NCBI GenBank assembly: GCA_003165795.1
Contig: PMWW01000051.1
Location: 1 to 52,827 of the forward strand
From: Acidobacteriaceae bacterium
GTDB lineage: Bacteria; Acidobacteriota; Terriglobia; Terriglobales; Acidobacteriaceae
DNA length: 52,827 nt
Direction: 5' to 3'
A model generated the notes under the pieces. That model was not told the origin of the DNA, ran no database searches, and was given only the letters and a program-made list of their open reading frames with translations. Position numbers and translations under genes: made by a program. This document shows positions 1 to 7,880 of the stretch, piece by piece; position 1 is the first letter of the stretch; each line of letters begins with the position of its first letter.

Positions 1-1
1 G

Positions 2-163
2 ACTCTCCCCCCTATGCCGATCAGCGCTCCAGCGAAGTCGCTGGCAGTCTGGATTGCGCCTTACAATACCGATGTGCGGCGAGAGCATCCCTATGTAGCA
101 ACGGCTCTTGCGGCCACAGGTGCCGATTCCGGCAGTGCGACCGTATCGGGAAGTAGCACGTAA
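2..163 (+). CDS. possible 3' end of an upstream gene (partial)
   Basis: An open frame runs from the window edge to a TAA at 161-163, giving about 53 residues (starting TLPPMPISAPAKSL, ending SGSST). It has no start inside the window, and the residue mix is compatible with a protein C-terminus. No domain is recognisable. It could equally be non-coding; the base composition gives no clear answer. Confidence 0.25.
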   Translation, partial: TLPPMPISAPAKSLAVWIAPYNTDVRREHPYVATALAATGADSGSATVSGSST

Positions 164-254
164 CGTGGCGGGTACTTGGTACTTTTGGTGGGTTCACGGC
201 CCAGCCACTCCGAGTTATGATTGAACAACAAGAGCGCCTTGGTTTTCCTTCAAT

Positions 255-2354
255 ATGGATATGCATAAGATCACTTTGTCTTCAGTAAAGCTGGTTGTCT
301 GTTCTCTTCTACTGCTCGCCCTCCCGGCATTAGCTTCCGACTGGCGGCTGATCGGGCCAGAGGGTGGAGACGTTCGCAGCCTGGCGTACGATCCGGCAAA
401 CACCAGCCGCATTCTGCTGGGAACCAGTGCGGGGCAGCTGTTCCTTTCGCAGGATGGCGGCAACTCGTGGAACGTGTTCGCCCACCTGGGACCGGGCGAC
501 GATTACGTTCTGGACCACATCATCTTCGATCCCGCGCATTCTGCGACCATCTACGTGGCGGGCTGGAGCCTCTACAATGCCGACGAGGGCGACGTATTTC
601 GCTCCGACGACGGCGGTAGCACCTGGCGGACGCTGAAGGCGGTACACGGCAAATCGATTCGCGCCTTGTCCATGGCTCCCAGCGATCCCAATACGCTGGT
701 AATTGGAGCTTTGGATGGGGTCTTCCGGACGCACAATGGCGGCGAAACCTGGGAGCGCATGTCGCCCGATGCCCAGCAGGAAATCAAGAACATCGAATCG
801 ATAGCCATCGATCCGTTGAATCCCGATATTGTCTATGCCGGAACCTGGCATCTGCCGTGGAAGACCGACGACGGCGGCGCTAGCTGGCACAGCATTAGCA
901 AGGGCATTGCTTTTGACTCCGACATGTTCAGCATTATCGTGGACCCCAAGAATCCGTCCACGGTCTACGCCAGCGCCTGCTCGGGAATGTACCGCAGCGA
1001 CAACCGCGCCGAGCTTTTCCATCGCATGCTGGGGCTGCCCCATTCGGCGATGCGTACTCGGGTGCTGAAGCAGGACCCGCAGCGTCCATCGATCGTCTAC
1101 GCCGGAACCACCGGCGGCTTGTGGAAGACCGTCGATGGCGGCGCCAAGTGGCAGCTGGTGTCAGATGACGCGGTGATCGTCAACGACGTGATGATTGATC
1201 CGCGAAACCCGCAGCGGGTGCTGGTGGCTACCGATCGCGGTGGCGTGCTGGCTAGCGACGATGGCTTTGCCCACTACGACACCTCCAACCGGGGCTTCGC
1301 GCACCGCGTGGTGGGCGGCGTGGTGGTCGATAACAAAGACCCCAACCGCCTTTATGTGGGTGTGGTCAACGATAAGAGCCTGGGCGGTTTCTTTGTCTCC
1401 AACGATGGCGGCGGGACGTGGAGCCAGTCGAATCGCGGCCTGGACGAGCGCGACATCCTCAGCCTGCAACAGGCCGACGACGGCGTGATCTTCGGCGGCA
1501 CCAATCATGGAATTTTCTATCTGACTGCTTTGAACGGAACCTGGCAGCCGGCAACTCTGATTAGCGGGCCGCCGCCGCAATGGCAGCCAGAGACGCCGGC
1601 CAGTAATCCTAGGCCCTCCACCAAGGCGGCCAAGGGCAAGGCTGGCACTTCCAAACGTCCGGTGATCGCCCATAAAGCTGCCCCGCCGGAGCACGGCATC
1701 CCGTTGGACAAGACTCCGCGGGTGCGCGCCATTCAGATTACTGATAAGGCGTGGTACGCGGCCACCAATGAAGGACTGTTCGTCAGCGTCGATCACGGTC
1801 GCAAGTGGTACGGAGCGCCGGTCGAGGGCGAGAGCGACCTCATCGCGGTCAGTAGTTTTGCCGACGGGACCCTTAGCCTGGTCAGCCCCAAGCATGCGTT
1901 TCTCTCCCGCGACGCGGGCCAGTCCTGGAGCGAGATCACCTACCCGCAGTATGTCACCGGAATTTACAATCTGACGGCGGTACCGGATGGCTCGCTGTGG
2001 CTGGCAACGCGCGAGGGCGCGGTCCATTCCACCGATGGCGGCAAGACCTGGGAGCACGTCCTGAGCGGACTGCCGTCGCGCAATGTATTCGCCGTACGCT
2101 ATGACGCTGCCTCGCAGCGGCTCTTGGCCACGGCGCTTTATGCCCATGGCGTGTTCGAGAGCAAGGACGGCGGCCAAACCTGGCAGCGTACACCGGATAC
2201 CGGAGTTTCGATTCGAGCCGCTTTGAGTTACCAGGGACATCTGCTGGCGGCCTCTTCCTATAACGGTTTATTGCTGCAGCAAGGCGGCGACGGGGCTGCC
2301 TCGCCGGAGACGGCGCACGTTGCGGGAGCAAACTCCACTGCCAACCGCCAATAG
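255..2354 (+). CDS. secreted BNR/sortilin-type beta-propeller protein
   Basis: A 699-residue protein with an N-terminal signal peptide (hydrophobic core about residues 12-27, cleavage probably after PALAS). The rest is a series of Asp-box (BNR) repeats of the form S-x-D-G-G-x-T-W: SQDGGNSW, SDDGGSTW, THNGGETW, TDDGGASW, TVDGGAKW, SNDGGGTW, STDGGKTW, SKDGGQTW. Such repeats build the VPS10/sortilin-like and YCF48-like propeller folds, which usually bind ligands rather than hydrolyse glycans. A Pro/Ala/Lys-rich linker near residues 435-475 splits the repeats into two propellers. The protein is expected to be exported. ATG 255 and ATG 261 are both possible starts and no strong ribosome site separates them. 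It is transcribed alone and ends at a strong terminator before the nuo genes. Substrate or partner is unknown. Confidence 0.8.
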   Translation: MDMHKITLSSVKLVVCSLLLLALPALASDWRLIGPEGGDVRSLAYDPANTSRILLGTSAGQLFLSQDGGNSWNVFAHLGPGDDYVLDHIIFDPAHSATIYVAGWSLYNADEGDVFRSDDGGSTWRTLKAVHGKSIRALSMAPSDPNTLVIGALDGVFRTHNGGETWERMSPDAQQEIKNIESIAIDPLNPDIVYAGTWHLPWKTDDGGASWHSISKGIAFDSDMFSIIVDPKNPSTVYASACSGMYRSDNRAELFHRMLGLPHSAMRTRVLKQDPQRPSIVYAGTTGGLWKTVDGGAKWQLVSDDAVIVNDVMIDPRNPQRVLVATDRGGVLASDDGFAHYDTSNRGFAHRVVGGVVVDNKDPNRLYVGVVNDKSLGGFFVSNDGGGTWSQSNRGLDERDILSLQQADDGVIFGGTNHGIFYLTALNGTWQPATLISGPPPQWQPETPASNPRPSTKAAKGKAGTSKRPVIAHKAAPPEHGIPLDKTPRVRAIQITDKAWYAATNEGLFVSVDHGRKWYGAPVEGESDLIAVSSFADGTLSLVSPKHAFLSRDAGQSWSEITYPQYVTGIYNLTAVPDGSLWLATREGAVHSTDGGKTWEHVLSGLPSRNVFAVRYDAASQRLLATALYAHGVFESKDGGQTWQRTPDTGVSIRAALSYQGHLLAASSYNGLLLQQGGDGAASPETAHVAGANSTANRQ

Positions 2355-2372
2355 TCGTTACCACGTTGCAAG

Positions 2373-2399
2373 AAAGGGGGAGCCCGGCTCCCCTTTTTT
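2373..2399 (+). terminator. rho-independent terminator after the BNR protein
   Basis: A GC-rich hairpin (arms AAAGGGG(G)AGCC and GGCTCCCCTTT with a one-base bulge) is followed by six T residues. It lies 19 bases after the stop codon at 2354 and separates this gene from the nuo cluster. Confidence 0.85.
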
Positions 2400-2554
2400 C
2401 TTTGGTGCCGTGCCGGTTCGACAGTGGTCAGGTGGAAAGTCGCCTATCCAACCGGATGGAGGGGAAGAATTAGCGAATCCCAAGGGCGCCGCCAGGCTGG
2501 GACCAAAAGGAAGCGTGATCGCACTACCCGCAAGGGCGCGCTCTTACGCCGCAG

Positions 2555-2570
2555 TGTGATCGTCATCACA
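2555..2570. promoter_or_regulatory. CRP/FNR-family type palindrome upstream of nuoC
   Basis: TGTGATCGTCATCACA is a perfect TGTGA-N6-TCACA inverted repeat, the classical spacing of CRP-family sites. It ends 99 bases before the preferred nuoC start, inside the only long non-coding stretch (2400-2669) ahead of the operon. The site is seen directly; regulation of nuo by a CRP-like protein is inferred. Nothing else is recognisable in 2400-2669. Confidence 0.5.
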
Positions 2571-2669
2571 ACGCGACGTGACTATTACACCAGAACATGA
2601 CTGCCTCAAGCTGCTACAAATAAAGGGTTCCAGCACGAGCAAGAAGCGGTACAGAAGAGAGGCATGGCA

Positions 2670-3470
2670 ATGCCCGACGAAACCAAGAACCCGAACCCGG
2701 TCTTGCCTGAATCGGAGGCCCCAACCACCCCACAGTCGGGGCAGGCTGGGGAGGCTGACGCATCCGCTTCTTCAAGCGTGACGCCGGCGGCAGGAAACCC
2801 CGATACCTCGGCAGAGCAATCGGTTTCTCTGCCTGCAAAACCTGAAGCCGCAGCGAAACTTGATGGGCCGGCCAAGCCAGTCGCCGCCCCAGCGACCGGC
2901 GAAAAGCCTGCAGCTCCGGTCGCCGCCAAGCCGGCCGCGAAACCCGCTCCCAAGCCCGAAGGGCCCAAGCCGGAGCCGTGGGATTCCGATCTGGTGGGCC
3001 GGCTGCGCAGCCAGTACGGTTCAGGAATTCGGGAAGCCAGCACCTACCTGGGTCAAAAATATCTGGTGCTCGACAGCACCATCCTCTACGAAATTCTGCT
3101 GCGCATGAGGAACGACGAACTCTTCGACTACTGCGTGGACATCACCGCAGTCCATTATCCGAAGCGGGAAGCGCAGTTCGACATCATCTACGTCTTGTAC
3201 TCCTTCCATCACAATGAGCGGGTGCGGATCAAGAGCTACATCAAGGAAGACGAACATCTTCCCACGGCAGTCGGTATTTGGGAGACGGCCAACTGGCTGG
3301 AGCGCGAGGTCTACGACATGTTCGGCATCGTCTTCGACGGACATCCGGACCTGAAGCGCATTCTGATGCCCGATGGCTGGAAAGGCCATCCGCTGCGCAA
3401 GGATTATCCGATTCTTCAGCAGGACCAGGAATGGGTGAAAATCAACCTGGGTATCGAGAGTGGACAATGA
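2670..3470 (+). CDS. nuoC: NADH-quinone oxidoreductase subunit C
   Basis: Subunit of the peripheral arm of respiratory complex I, at the Fe-S to quinone connection. The family signature is clear: the [20 protein letters not shown] segment followed by [18 protein letters not shown] near the C-terminus. The first 100 or so residues are unusual, a low-complexity Pro/Ala/Lys/Glu-rich extension not present in ordinary NuoC proteins; homology begins around [14 protein letters not shown] 2670 is preferred because AGAGAGG ends seven bases before it. ATG 2664 (two residues longer) is nearly touching that site. The gene overlaps nuoD by four bases (ATGA), implying translational coupling. nuoA and nuoB, the usual upstream neighbours, are missing. 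Confidence 0.93.
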   Translation: MPDETKNPNPVLPESEAPTTPQSGQAGEADASASSSVTPAAGNPDTSAEQSVSLPAKPEAAAKLDGPAKPVAAPATGEKPAAPVAAKPAAKPAPKPEGPKPEPWDSDLVGRLRSQYGSGIREASTYLGQKYLVLDSTILYEILLRMRNDELFDYCVDITAVHYPKREAQFDIIYVLYSFHHNERVRIKSYIKEDEHLPTAVGIWETANWLEREVYDMFGIVFDGHPDLKRILMPDGWKGHPLRKDYPILQQDQEWVKINLGIESGQ

Positions 3471-4618
3471 GCGATTCGACGCGGACCGACTATCTCGACC
3501 TCGATACCAAGGACGAAACTTTTCTTGATGCGACCGAGCTTGTGCTCAACATGGGGCCGCAGCATCCCTCGACCCATGGCGTATTGCGCGTCATCCTCAA
3601 GCTGGACGGCGAGAAGGTGCTGGGCACCGAGTGCGTCATCGGCTACCTGCACCGCGGGGTCGAGAAGATCGGCGAGAACCGCACCTATGCGATGTTCAAT
3701 CCCTATGTCGATCGCATGGATTACGTGGCCTCGGTTTCCAACGGGCTAGGTTATTGTGAGGCGGTCGAGAAGCTGCTTAACGTAGAAGCTCCGCCGCGGG
3801 CGCAGTACATTCGCGTGATCCTCACCGAGCTGTGCCGCATCGCCAGCCACCAGGTTTGGCTGGGCACGCACGCCCTTGATATCGGCGCGCTGACGCCGCT
3901 GTTCTACTGCTTCCGCGATCGCGAAGAGATCCTGAAGATTTTCGAGAAATATTGCGGCGCTCGTTTGACCACCCACGCGTTCCGCATCGGCGGCTGCATT
4001 TACGAGGCCTATGACGGCTTCGAGCAGGACTGCCAGAAATTCTGCGACGCGTTTCTCCCCAAGCTCGACGAGTACGAAGAACTGCTGACCACCAATCGCA
4101 TCTGGGTGCGGCGCACCAAGGGCGTCGGTATTCTGAATCCGGAAGACTGCATTGCGCTGGGCGTGACTGGGCCGGTGCTGCGTGCCGCGGGCGTGAAGTG
4201 GGACTTGCGCCGGGCGCAGCCGTATGAAGCCTACAAGGATTTTGACTTCGAGATTCCCACCGGGCTGAATGGTGATACTTACGACCGGTACCTGGTGCGC
4301 ATCGAGGAGATGCGGCAGTCGGTCCGCATCATTCGCCAGGCGGTGGAAGGCCTGCCGCAAGGGCCGATCATGGCCAAGGTGCCGAAGGTGATCAAGCCGC
4401 CGGTGGGCGAGATTTATCACTCCATCGAAGCGCCTAAAGGCGAGCTGGGATATTTCATCGTGAGCGACGGTTCCACGCAGCCCTATCGCGTGCGCGTACG
4501 TCCGCCGTCGTTCGTCAATCTGCAAGCCCTGGACAAGATGGTGCGCGGCTTGCTGGTGGCGGACGTGGTCGCGGTCATTGGCACCCTCGACATCGTGCTC
4601 GGGGAGGTGGACCGATGA
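3467..4618 (+). CDS. nuoD: NADH-quinone oxidoreductase subunit D
   Basis: The 49-kDa-type subunit, forming the quinone-reduction site with NuoB. The 383-residue product shows [12 protein letters not shown] near the N-terminus, [13 protein letters not shown] and the C-terminal DIVLGEVDR ending typical of NuoD. The start is the ATG overlapping the nuoC stop (ATGA); the frame stays open upstream, but that extension is out-of-frame nuoC sequence. Normally nuoE, F and G follow, but here the next gene is nuoH after a 159-base gap filled with palindromic repeats. Length and motifs are intact. Confidence 0.96.
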   Translation: MSDSTRTDYLDLDTKDETFLDATELVLNMGPQHPSTHGVLRVILKLDGEKVLGTECVIGYLHRGVEKIGENRTYAMFNPYVDRMDYVASVSNGLGYCEAVEKLLNVEAPPRAQYIRVILTELCRIASHQVWLGTHALDIGALTPLFYCFRDREEILKIFEKYCGARLTTHAFRIGGCIYEAYDGFEQDCQKFCDAFLPKLDEYEELLTTNRIWVRRTKGVGILNPEDCIALGVTGPVLRAAGVKWDLRRAQPYEAYKDFDFEIPTGLNGDTYDRYLVRIEEMRQSVRIIRQAVEGLPQGPIMAKVPKVIKPPVGEIYHSIEAPKGELGYFIVSDGSTQPYRVRVRPPSFVNLQALDKMVRGLLVADVVAVIGTLDIVLGEVDR

Positions 4619-4626
4619 GGCGAAAT

Positions 4627-4762
4627 GGTAGCGCGAGCCTTTTAGGCTCGCGTCAACGGCGAGAGAAATTGAGGGGCTTTAGCCCCGACGTGTGCCGCCG
4701 GCTAAAGCCGGCTGAGGATACAACAATTGCGCGGGGACGCGGGCCTGAAGGCCCGCTCTACC
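4627..4762. repeat. paired REP-like palindromes between nuoD and nuoH
   Basis: The gap holds several hairpins. A left REP begins GGTAGCGCG and has arms GCGAGCCT/AGGCTCGC (4633-4651). Next come GGGGCTTTAGCCCC (4673-4686) and CCGGCTAAAGCCGG (about 4698-4711). A right REP, GCGGGCCTGAAGGCCCGC followed by TCTACC, lies at 4739-4762. The outer REPs face each other as an inverted pair, like a BIME. Similar pairs occur at 7747-7870, 27736-27830 and 39520-39658 and around the RAYT gene. Confidence 0.85.
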
Positions 4763-4777
4763 GCCCGGACACAAACA

Positions 4778-6058
4778 ATGTTTGACGCCATCACAAAATA
4801 TCTGAGTTCGGCTACCACCCCCGGCGAGGCCGGCAGCATTTTCTGGGCGACCATTTACATCCTGATCATTACCGCCGGAATTTCGCTTTCCGTGATCGCG
4901 ATGAACTGGCTGGAACGCAAGATCCTGGCCCACATGCAGATTCGCCTCGGTCCCATGCGCGTGGGCCCCCACGGATTGCTGCAGCCTTTTGCCGACGCCC
5001 TCAAGCTGCTGATCAAGGAAGACATCATTCCCGCCGAGGCCGACAAACTGGTGTTCTGGAGCGCCCCAGTCGTGGTAACCATGACCGCGTTCACCACGTT
5101 CCTGGTGGTGCCTTTCGGGCGCACCCACGCCGTGACCGACATGAACATCGGCATCCTCTTCATGCTGGGAGTTTCGTCGCTGGGCGTGCTGGGCATCATC
5201 ATGGCGGGCTGGTCGTCCAACTCGCACTATCCGCTGATGGGCTCGCTGCGCTCCAGCGCGCAAATGGTCTCCTACGAAATTGCCATGGGGCTGGCCATCA
5301 TTTGCGCCGTGCTGATGACCAGCCTACAGACCGGCACTGGCACACTGAGCATGATTGGCATTGTCGAGGCGCAAGCGTCGCAGCATACCTGGTTTATCTT
5401 CAAATTCTTCCCGCTGGGATTTCTGGCGTTTGGCGTGTTCGCTATTGCCATGGTTGCGGAAACCAATCGAGCTCCCTTCGATTTGCCCGAGGCTGAGTCG
5501 GAACTGGTCGCCGGCTTCCATACTGAGTACAGCGGCTTTCGCTGGTCGCTCTTCTTCCTGGCCGAATACGCGGCCATGCTCGCTGTCTCATCGATTGCGG
5601 TCACGTTGTGGCTGGGGGGATGGATGCGGCCCTTCCCCAACTGGCTGAGCGGCTCAATTTGGAACTTGGCGTTTTCGTTGTTTCCGGCATTGACGTTGTT
5701 CGTGCTCGCGGGCCTCTGCCTGCTGGGAACGGCACGGATGCCCAAGATTCCGCAGATGAAGATCCAGACCGTAGGTCTCGGGATCTTTGGATTGCTGCTG
5801 GGATTTATCGGACTGGTGCTCATCATCCCTGGCGTGCGCGAGCGCGTGCAAGACATCTACTGGTTCGTGGTGAAGGTCGCATTCTTCATGTACATGTACA
5901 TCTGGTATCGGGGAACGTTTCCGCGCTACCGCTTTGACCAGCTCATGAAAGTGGGTTGGAAGGTACTACTGCCGACCGGCTTGGCCGTCCTGATCGCCAC
6001 CGCGCTCTGGGGACTGCTGCCACAAATATCGTCGGCGATTGTGGGGGTACTACCGTGA
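4778..6058 (+). CDS. nuoH: NADH-quinone oxidoreductase subunit H
   Basis: A 426-residue polytopic membrane protein of complex I that helps form the quinone channel between peripheral and membrane arms. Conserved segments seen are MNWLERKILAHMQIRLGP(M)R, ADALKLLIKED and the ETNRAPFDLPEAESELVAG loop, with many hydrophobic helices. The start is ATG 4778; the upstream open frame from 4727 is REP sequence and not homologous. The stop overlaps the nuoI start (GTGA), so the two are probably translationally coupled. Confidence 0.95.
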   Translation: MFDAITKYLSSATTPGEAGSIFWATIYILIITAGISLSVIAMNWLERKILAHMQIRLGPMRVGPHGLLQPFADALKLLIKEDIIPAEADKLVFWSAPVVVTMTAFTTFLVVPFGRTHAVTDMNIGILFMLGVSSLGVLGIIMAGWSSNSHYPLMGSLRSSAQMVSYEIAMGLAIICAVLMTSLQTGTGTLSMIGIVEAQASQHTWFIFKFFPLGFLAFGVFAIAMVAETNRAPFDLPEAESELVAGFHTEYSGFRWSLFFLAEYAAMLAVSSIAVTLWLGGWMRPFPNWLSGSIWNLAFSLFPALTLFVLAGLCLLGTARMPKIPQMKIQTVGLGIFGLLLGFIGLVLIIPGVRERVQDIYWFVVKVAFFMYMYIWYRGTFPRYRFDQLMKVGWKVLLPTGLAVLIATALWGLLPQISSAIVGVLP

Positions 6059-6516
6059 GTCTGAAACCGCTGCTGCGCAAACTCTTTCTGGTGGACCTGA
6101 TTAAAGGTCTCAAAGTGACTTTCAACTATCAGGCGCCGAGCGAAGCCATCACAGAGCAGTATCCGCTGGAACGTCCGGTGATCTTCGAGCGCTTCCGGGG
6201 CCAGCCGCGGCTGAACTCGAATCCCGACACGGGTGAGTCGCTGTGCATTGTTTGCAACCTGTGCGCGCTGGCCTGTCCGGAGCAGTTGATCGTGGTGAAG
6301 GGCGAACGCAATCCGACGACCAAGCGCAAAGAGGTTGTCTCCTGGACTTACGACCTGAGCCGCTGCATGTTCTGCGGCCTGTGCGCCGAGGCCTGCTCAA
6401 CCGACGCGCTGGAGCTGACCCAAGATTATGAGATGGCGCTGTATACCCGCGAGGGCATGGTGCTGGACCAGGCTGCGCTGGAACGCGGGCAGGAACCGAA
6501 GAGGTACGAAAAATAA
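6055..6516 (+). CDS. nuoI: NADH-quinone oxidoreductase subunit I (2x 4Fe-4S)
   Basis: A 153-residue ferredoxin-type subunit that passes electrons from the NADH-side clusters towards NuoB. Two 4Fe-4S motifs are visible: CIVCNLCALACPE and CMFCGLCAEACSTDAL, each C-x2-C-x2-C-x3-C. The start is taken as GTG 6055 (VSLKPLLRKLFLVDL), whose last two bases and the next A form the nuoH stop. Longer in-frame extension upstream is shadow sequence inside nuoH. All cluster ligands are intact. Confidence 0.94.
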   Translation: MSLKPLLRKLFLVDLIKGLKVTFNYQAPSEAITEQYPLERPVIFERFRGQPRLNSNPDTGESLCIVCNLCALACPEQLIVVKGERNPTTKRKEVVSWTYDLSRCMFCGLCAEACSTDALELTQDYEMALYTREGMVLDQAALERGQEPKRYEK

Positions 6517-6534
6517 GGGGCTAGGGGTTAGGGG
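6517..6534 (+). repeat. G-run (telomere-like) repeat
   Basis: Directly after the nuoI stop there are three GGGG runs separated by CTA and TTA. The same word pattern recurs with four runs at 33290-33313 and as its complement at 33365-33389. The rest of the gap to nuoJ includes TAATTGCTAACGGCTAATTGCTA, written here as repeated GCTAA/TTGCTA words at about 6610-6633, with no other recognisable feature. Confidence 0.6.
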
Positions 6535-6645
6535 CTAGTGGTCAGTTACCACTTCCCGGATCCACCGGAGAATGAGATGGAAACATTCTTTAATGACGAA
6601 GGGTTTTCGCTAATTGCTAACGGCTAATTGCTAGGTGCTGCATCT

Positions 6646-7164
6646 ATGATTCCGGTCGCAACAACGTTCTTCTTCTACTTCCTGGCGGTGCTGGCGATTG
6701 GGTCGGCGATCGCGGTGATCACCCAGCGCAACCCGGTGCACGCGGCGCTGGCGCTGATCGTTACTCTGCTGGCGCTGGCGGGCTTTTACCTGATGCTGTA
6801 CGCGCCGTTTGTGGCTGGCGTGCAGATCGTGCTTTACGCCGGCGGAATCATGGTGCTGTTCCTGTTCGTCATCATGCTGGTGAACCTGGAGCAGAACATC
6901 CGCGAGTATCAGTTCAACAAGCAGTGGCTGGTGGGAACCATTGTTGCGCTGGCGCTGGGCGGGCTGTTGCTCTTCGTGTATCGCACCGGCCGAGGCACAT
7001 TTCCAACGGTGTTTTACCAGGGCTATCGCGGACTCGAGGGCGATAACACGCAGCAGATTGGGCTTGCGCTGTACGGACAATACATGCTGCCGTTCGAAAT
7101 TGCTTCGCTGCTGCTGCTGGTGGCCATCGTAGGCGCGGTGGTCATGGCGAAGAAGAGGATTTGA
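6646..7164 (+). CDS. nuoJ: NADH-quinone oxidoreductase subunit J
   Basis: A 172-residue membrane subunit of complex I with five predicted hydrophobic helices. The family segment VQIVLYAGGIMVLFLFVIML, containing the pi-bulge helix region, is clear, as is the AIVGAVVMAKKRI C-terminus. Start ATG 6646 (MIPVATTFFFYF) is chosen over the in-frame TTG at 6628, which would add repeat-derived residues. It is followed by a 193-base palindrome-rich gap before nuoK, wider than usual for this gene pair, which normally nearly overlaps. Confidence 0.92.
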   Translation: MIPVATTFFFYFLAVLAIGSAIAVITQRNPVHAALALIVTLLALAGFYLMLYAPFVAGVQIVLYAGGIMVLFLFVIMLVNLEQNIREYQFNKQWLVGTIVALALGGLLLFVYRTGRGTFPTVFYQGYRGLEGDNTQQIGLALYGQYMLPFEIASLLLLVAIVGAVVMAKKRI

Positions 7165-7203
7165 GGAATTGCGAATCGTGAATAGAGCGCGGTTCAACTT
7201 CGG

Positions 7204-7338
7204 TTTGTGTCAGGGCACGGCTTCAGCCGTGCCGCAAGACGCCCGCCTGCATACGGGCTTTAGCCCCTGCGCCTCAGCGGCTAAAGCCGATCTCTTAACC
7301 GCCCTTTCGGCACGACTAAAGTCGTGCCCTGACACAAA
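7204..7338. mobile_element. 135-bp MITE-like composite palindromic element, copy 1
   Basis: It is bounded by a perfect 16-bp terminal inverted repeat (TTTGTGTCAGGGCACG at 7204-7219 and its complement at 7323-7338). Inside, in order, are a GGCACGGCTTCAGCCGTGCC hairpin, GGGCTTTAGCCC, GGCTAAAGCC and CGGCACGACTAAAGTCGTGCC. A second copy with the same internal order lies at 30024-30163. It encodes no protein and separates nuoJ from nuoK. Confidence 0.7.
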
Positions 7339-7357
7339 GCTGACAGGGAACTGATTT

Positions 7358-7663
7358 ATGACTGAGATCGGCACACTGCATTACCTGGTTGTGGCGGCGG
7401 CGCTGTTCATCATCGGCACCATCGGCGTGCTGACCCGCCGGAACGTGGTCATCATCCTGATGTCGATTGAGCTGATCCTGAATGCGGTGAACCTGAACCT
7501 GGTGGCGTTCTCGCGGCTCTACGGATTGCACGGACAGGTGTTTGCCATCTTCGTCATCACCGACGCCGCCGCAGAGGCGGCGGTGGGGCTGGGCATCATT
7601 ATCGCCTTCTTCCGCAATAAGGAAACAGTGAATGTTGACGAAGTGGACCTTCTGAAATGGTAA
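7358..7663 (+). CDS. nuoK: NADH-quinone oxidoreductase subunit K
   Basis: A 101-residue, three-helix antiporter-like subunit of the complex I membrane arm. The conserved [18 protein letters not shown] segment carries the membrane glutamate of helix 2, and [16 protein letters not shown] carries that of helix 3. Length matches the family exactly. ATG 7358 follows AGGGAA(C) as a weak ribosome site. It is flanked on both sides by repeat islands, yet the gene itself is intact. Confidence 0.95.
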   Translation: MTEIGTLHYLVVAAALFIIGTIGVLTRRNVVIILMSIELILNAVNLNLVAFSRLYGLHGQVFAIFVITDAAAEAAVGLGIIIAFFRNKETVNVDEVDLLKW

Positions 7664-7746
7664 GAGGCAGTTGTCGGTTGTCAGCGGCCGCTTGTCAGTT
7701 TGGATGTTTGTTCGATGTGACGGCGACGTGCAGTTTGACGATGAAC

Positions 7747-7870
7747 GGTAGAGCGAACCTTTAGGTTCGCGTCTGCGTTGCCCTTTTTTGTTTCCGGGGC
7801 TTTAGCCCCGGCCTAAAGGCCGGCTCTACCGAGGGATTGCTTTGACGCGGGCCTGAAGGCCCGCTCTACC
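7747..7870. repeat. paired REP-like palindromes between nuoK and nuoL
   Basis: The left REP starts GGTAGAGCG with arms GAACC/GGTTC (7747-7773). GGGGCTTTAGCCCC is fused to GGCCTAAAGGCC and CTCTACC around 7797-7829. The right REP, GCGGGCCTGAAGGCCCGC followed by TCTACC, ends at 7870, eleven bases before nuoL. It has the same outward GGTAGAGCG...CGCTCTACC arrangement as the other islands. Confidence 0.85.
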
Positions 7871-7880
7871 GAGCTAAAAC

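Noticed and set aside
1161-2240. 359-codon open frame antisense to the BNR protein
   Set aside because: It is the mirror of a GC-rich gene with clear Asp-box repeats on the plus strand; no ribosome site or family pattern.
3278-3466. N-terminal extension of NuoD
   Set aside because: It is out-of-frame nuoC; the overlapping ATGA start gives a normal NuoD length.
4627-4762. Possible rho-independent terminator between nuoD and nuoH
   Set aside because: The hairpins lack T-runs and match a dispersed REP family, so they are better read as repeats within an operon.
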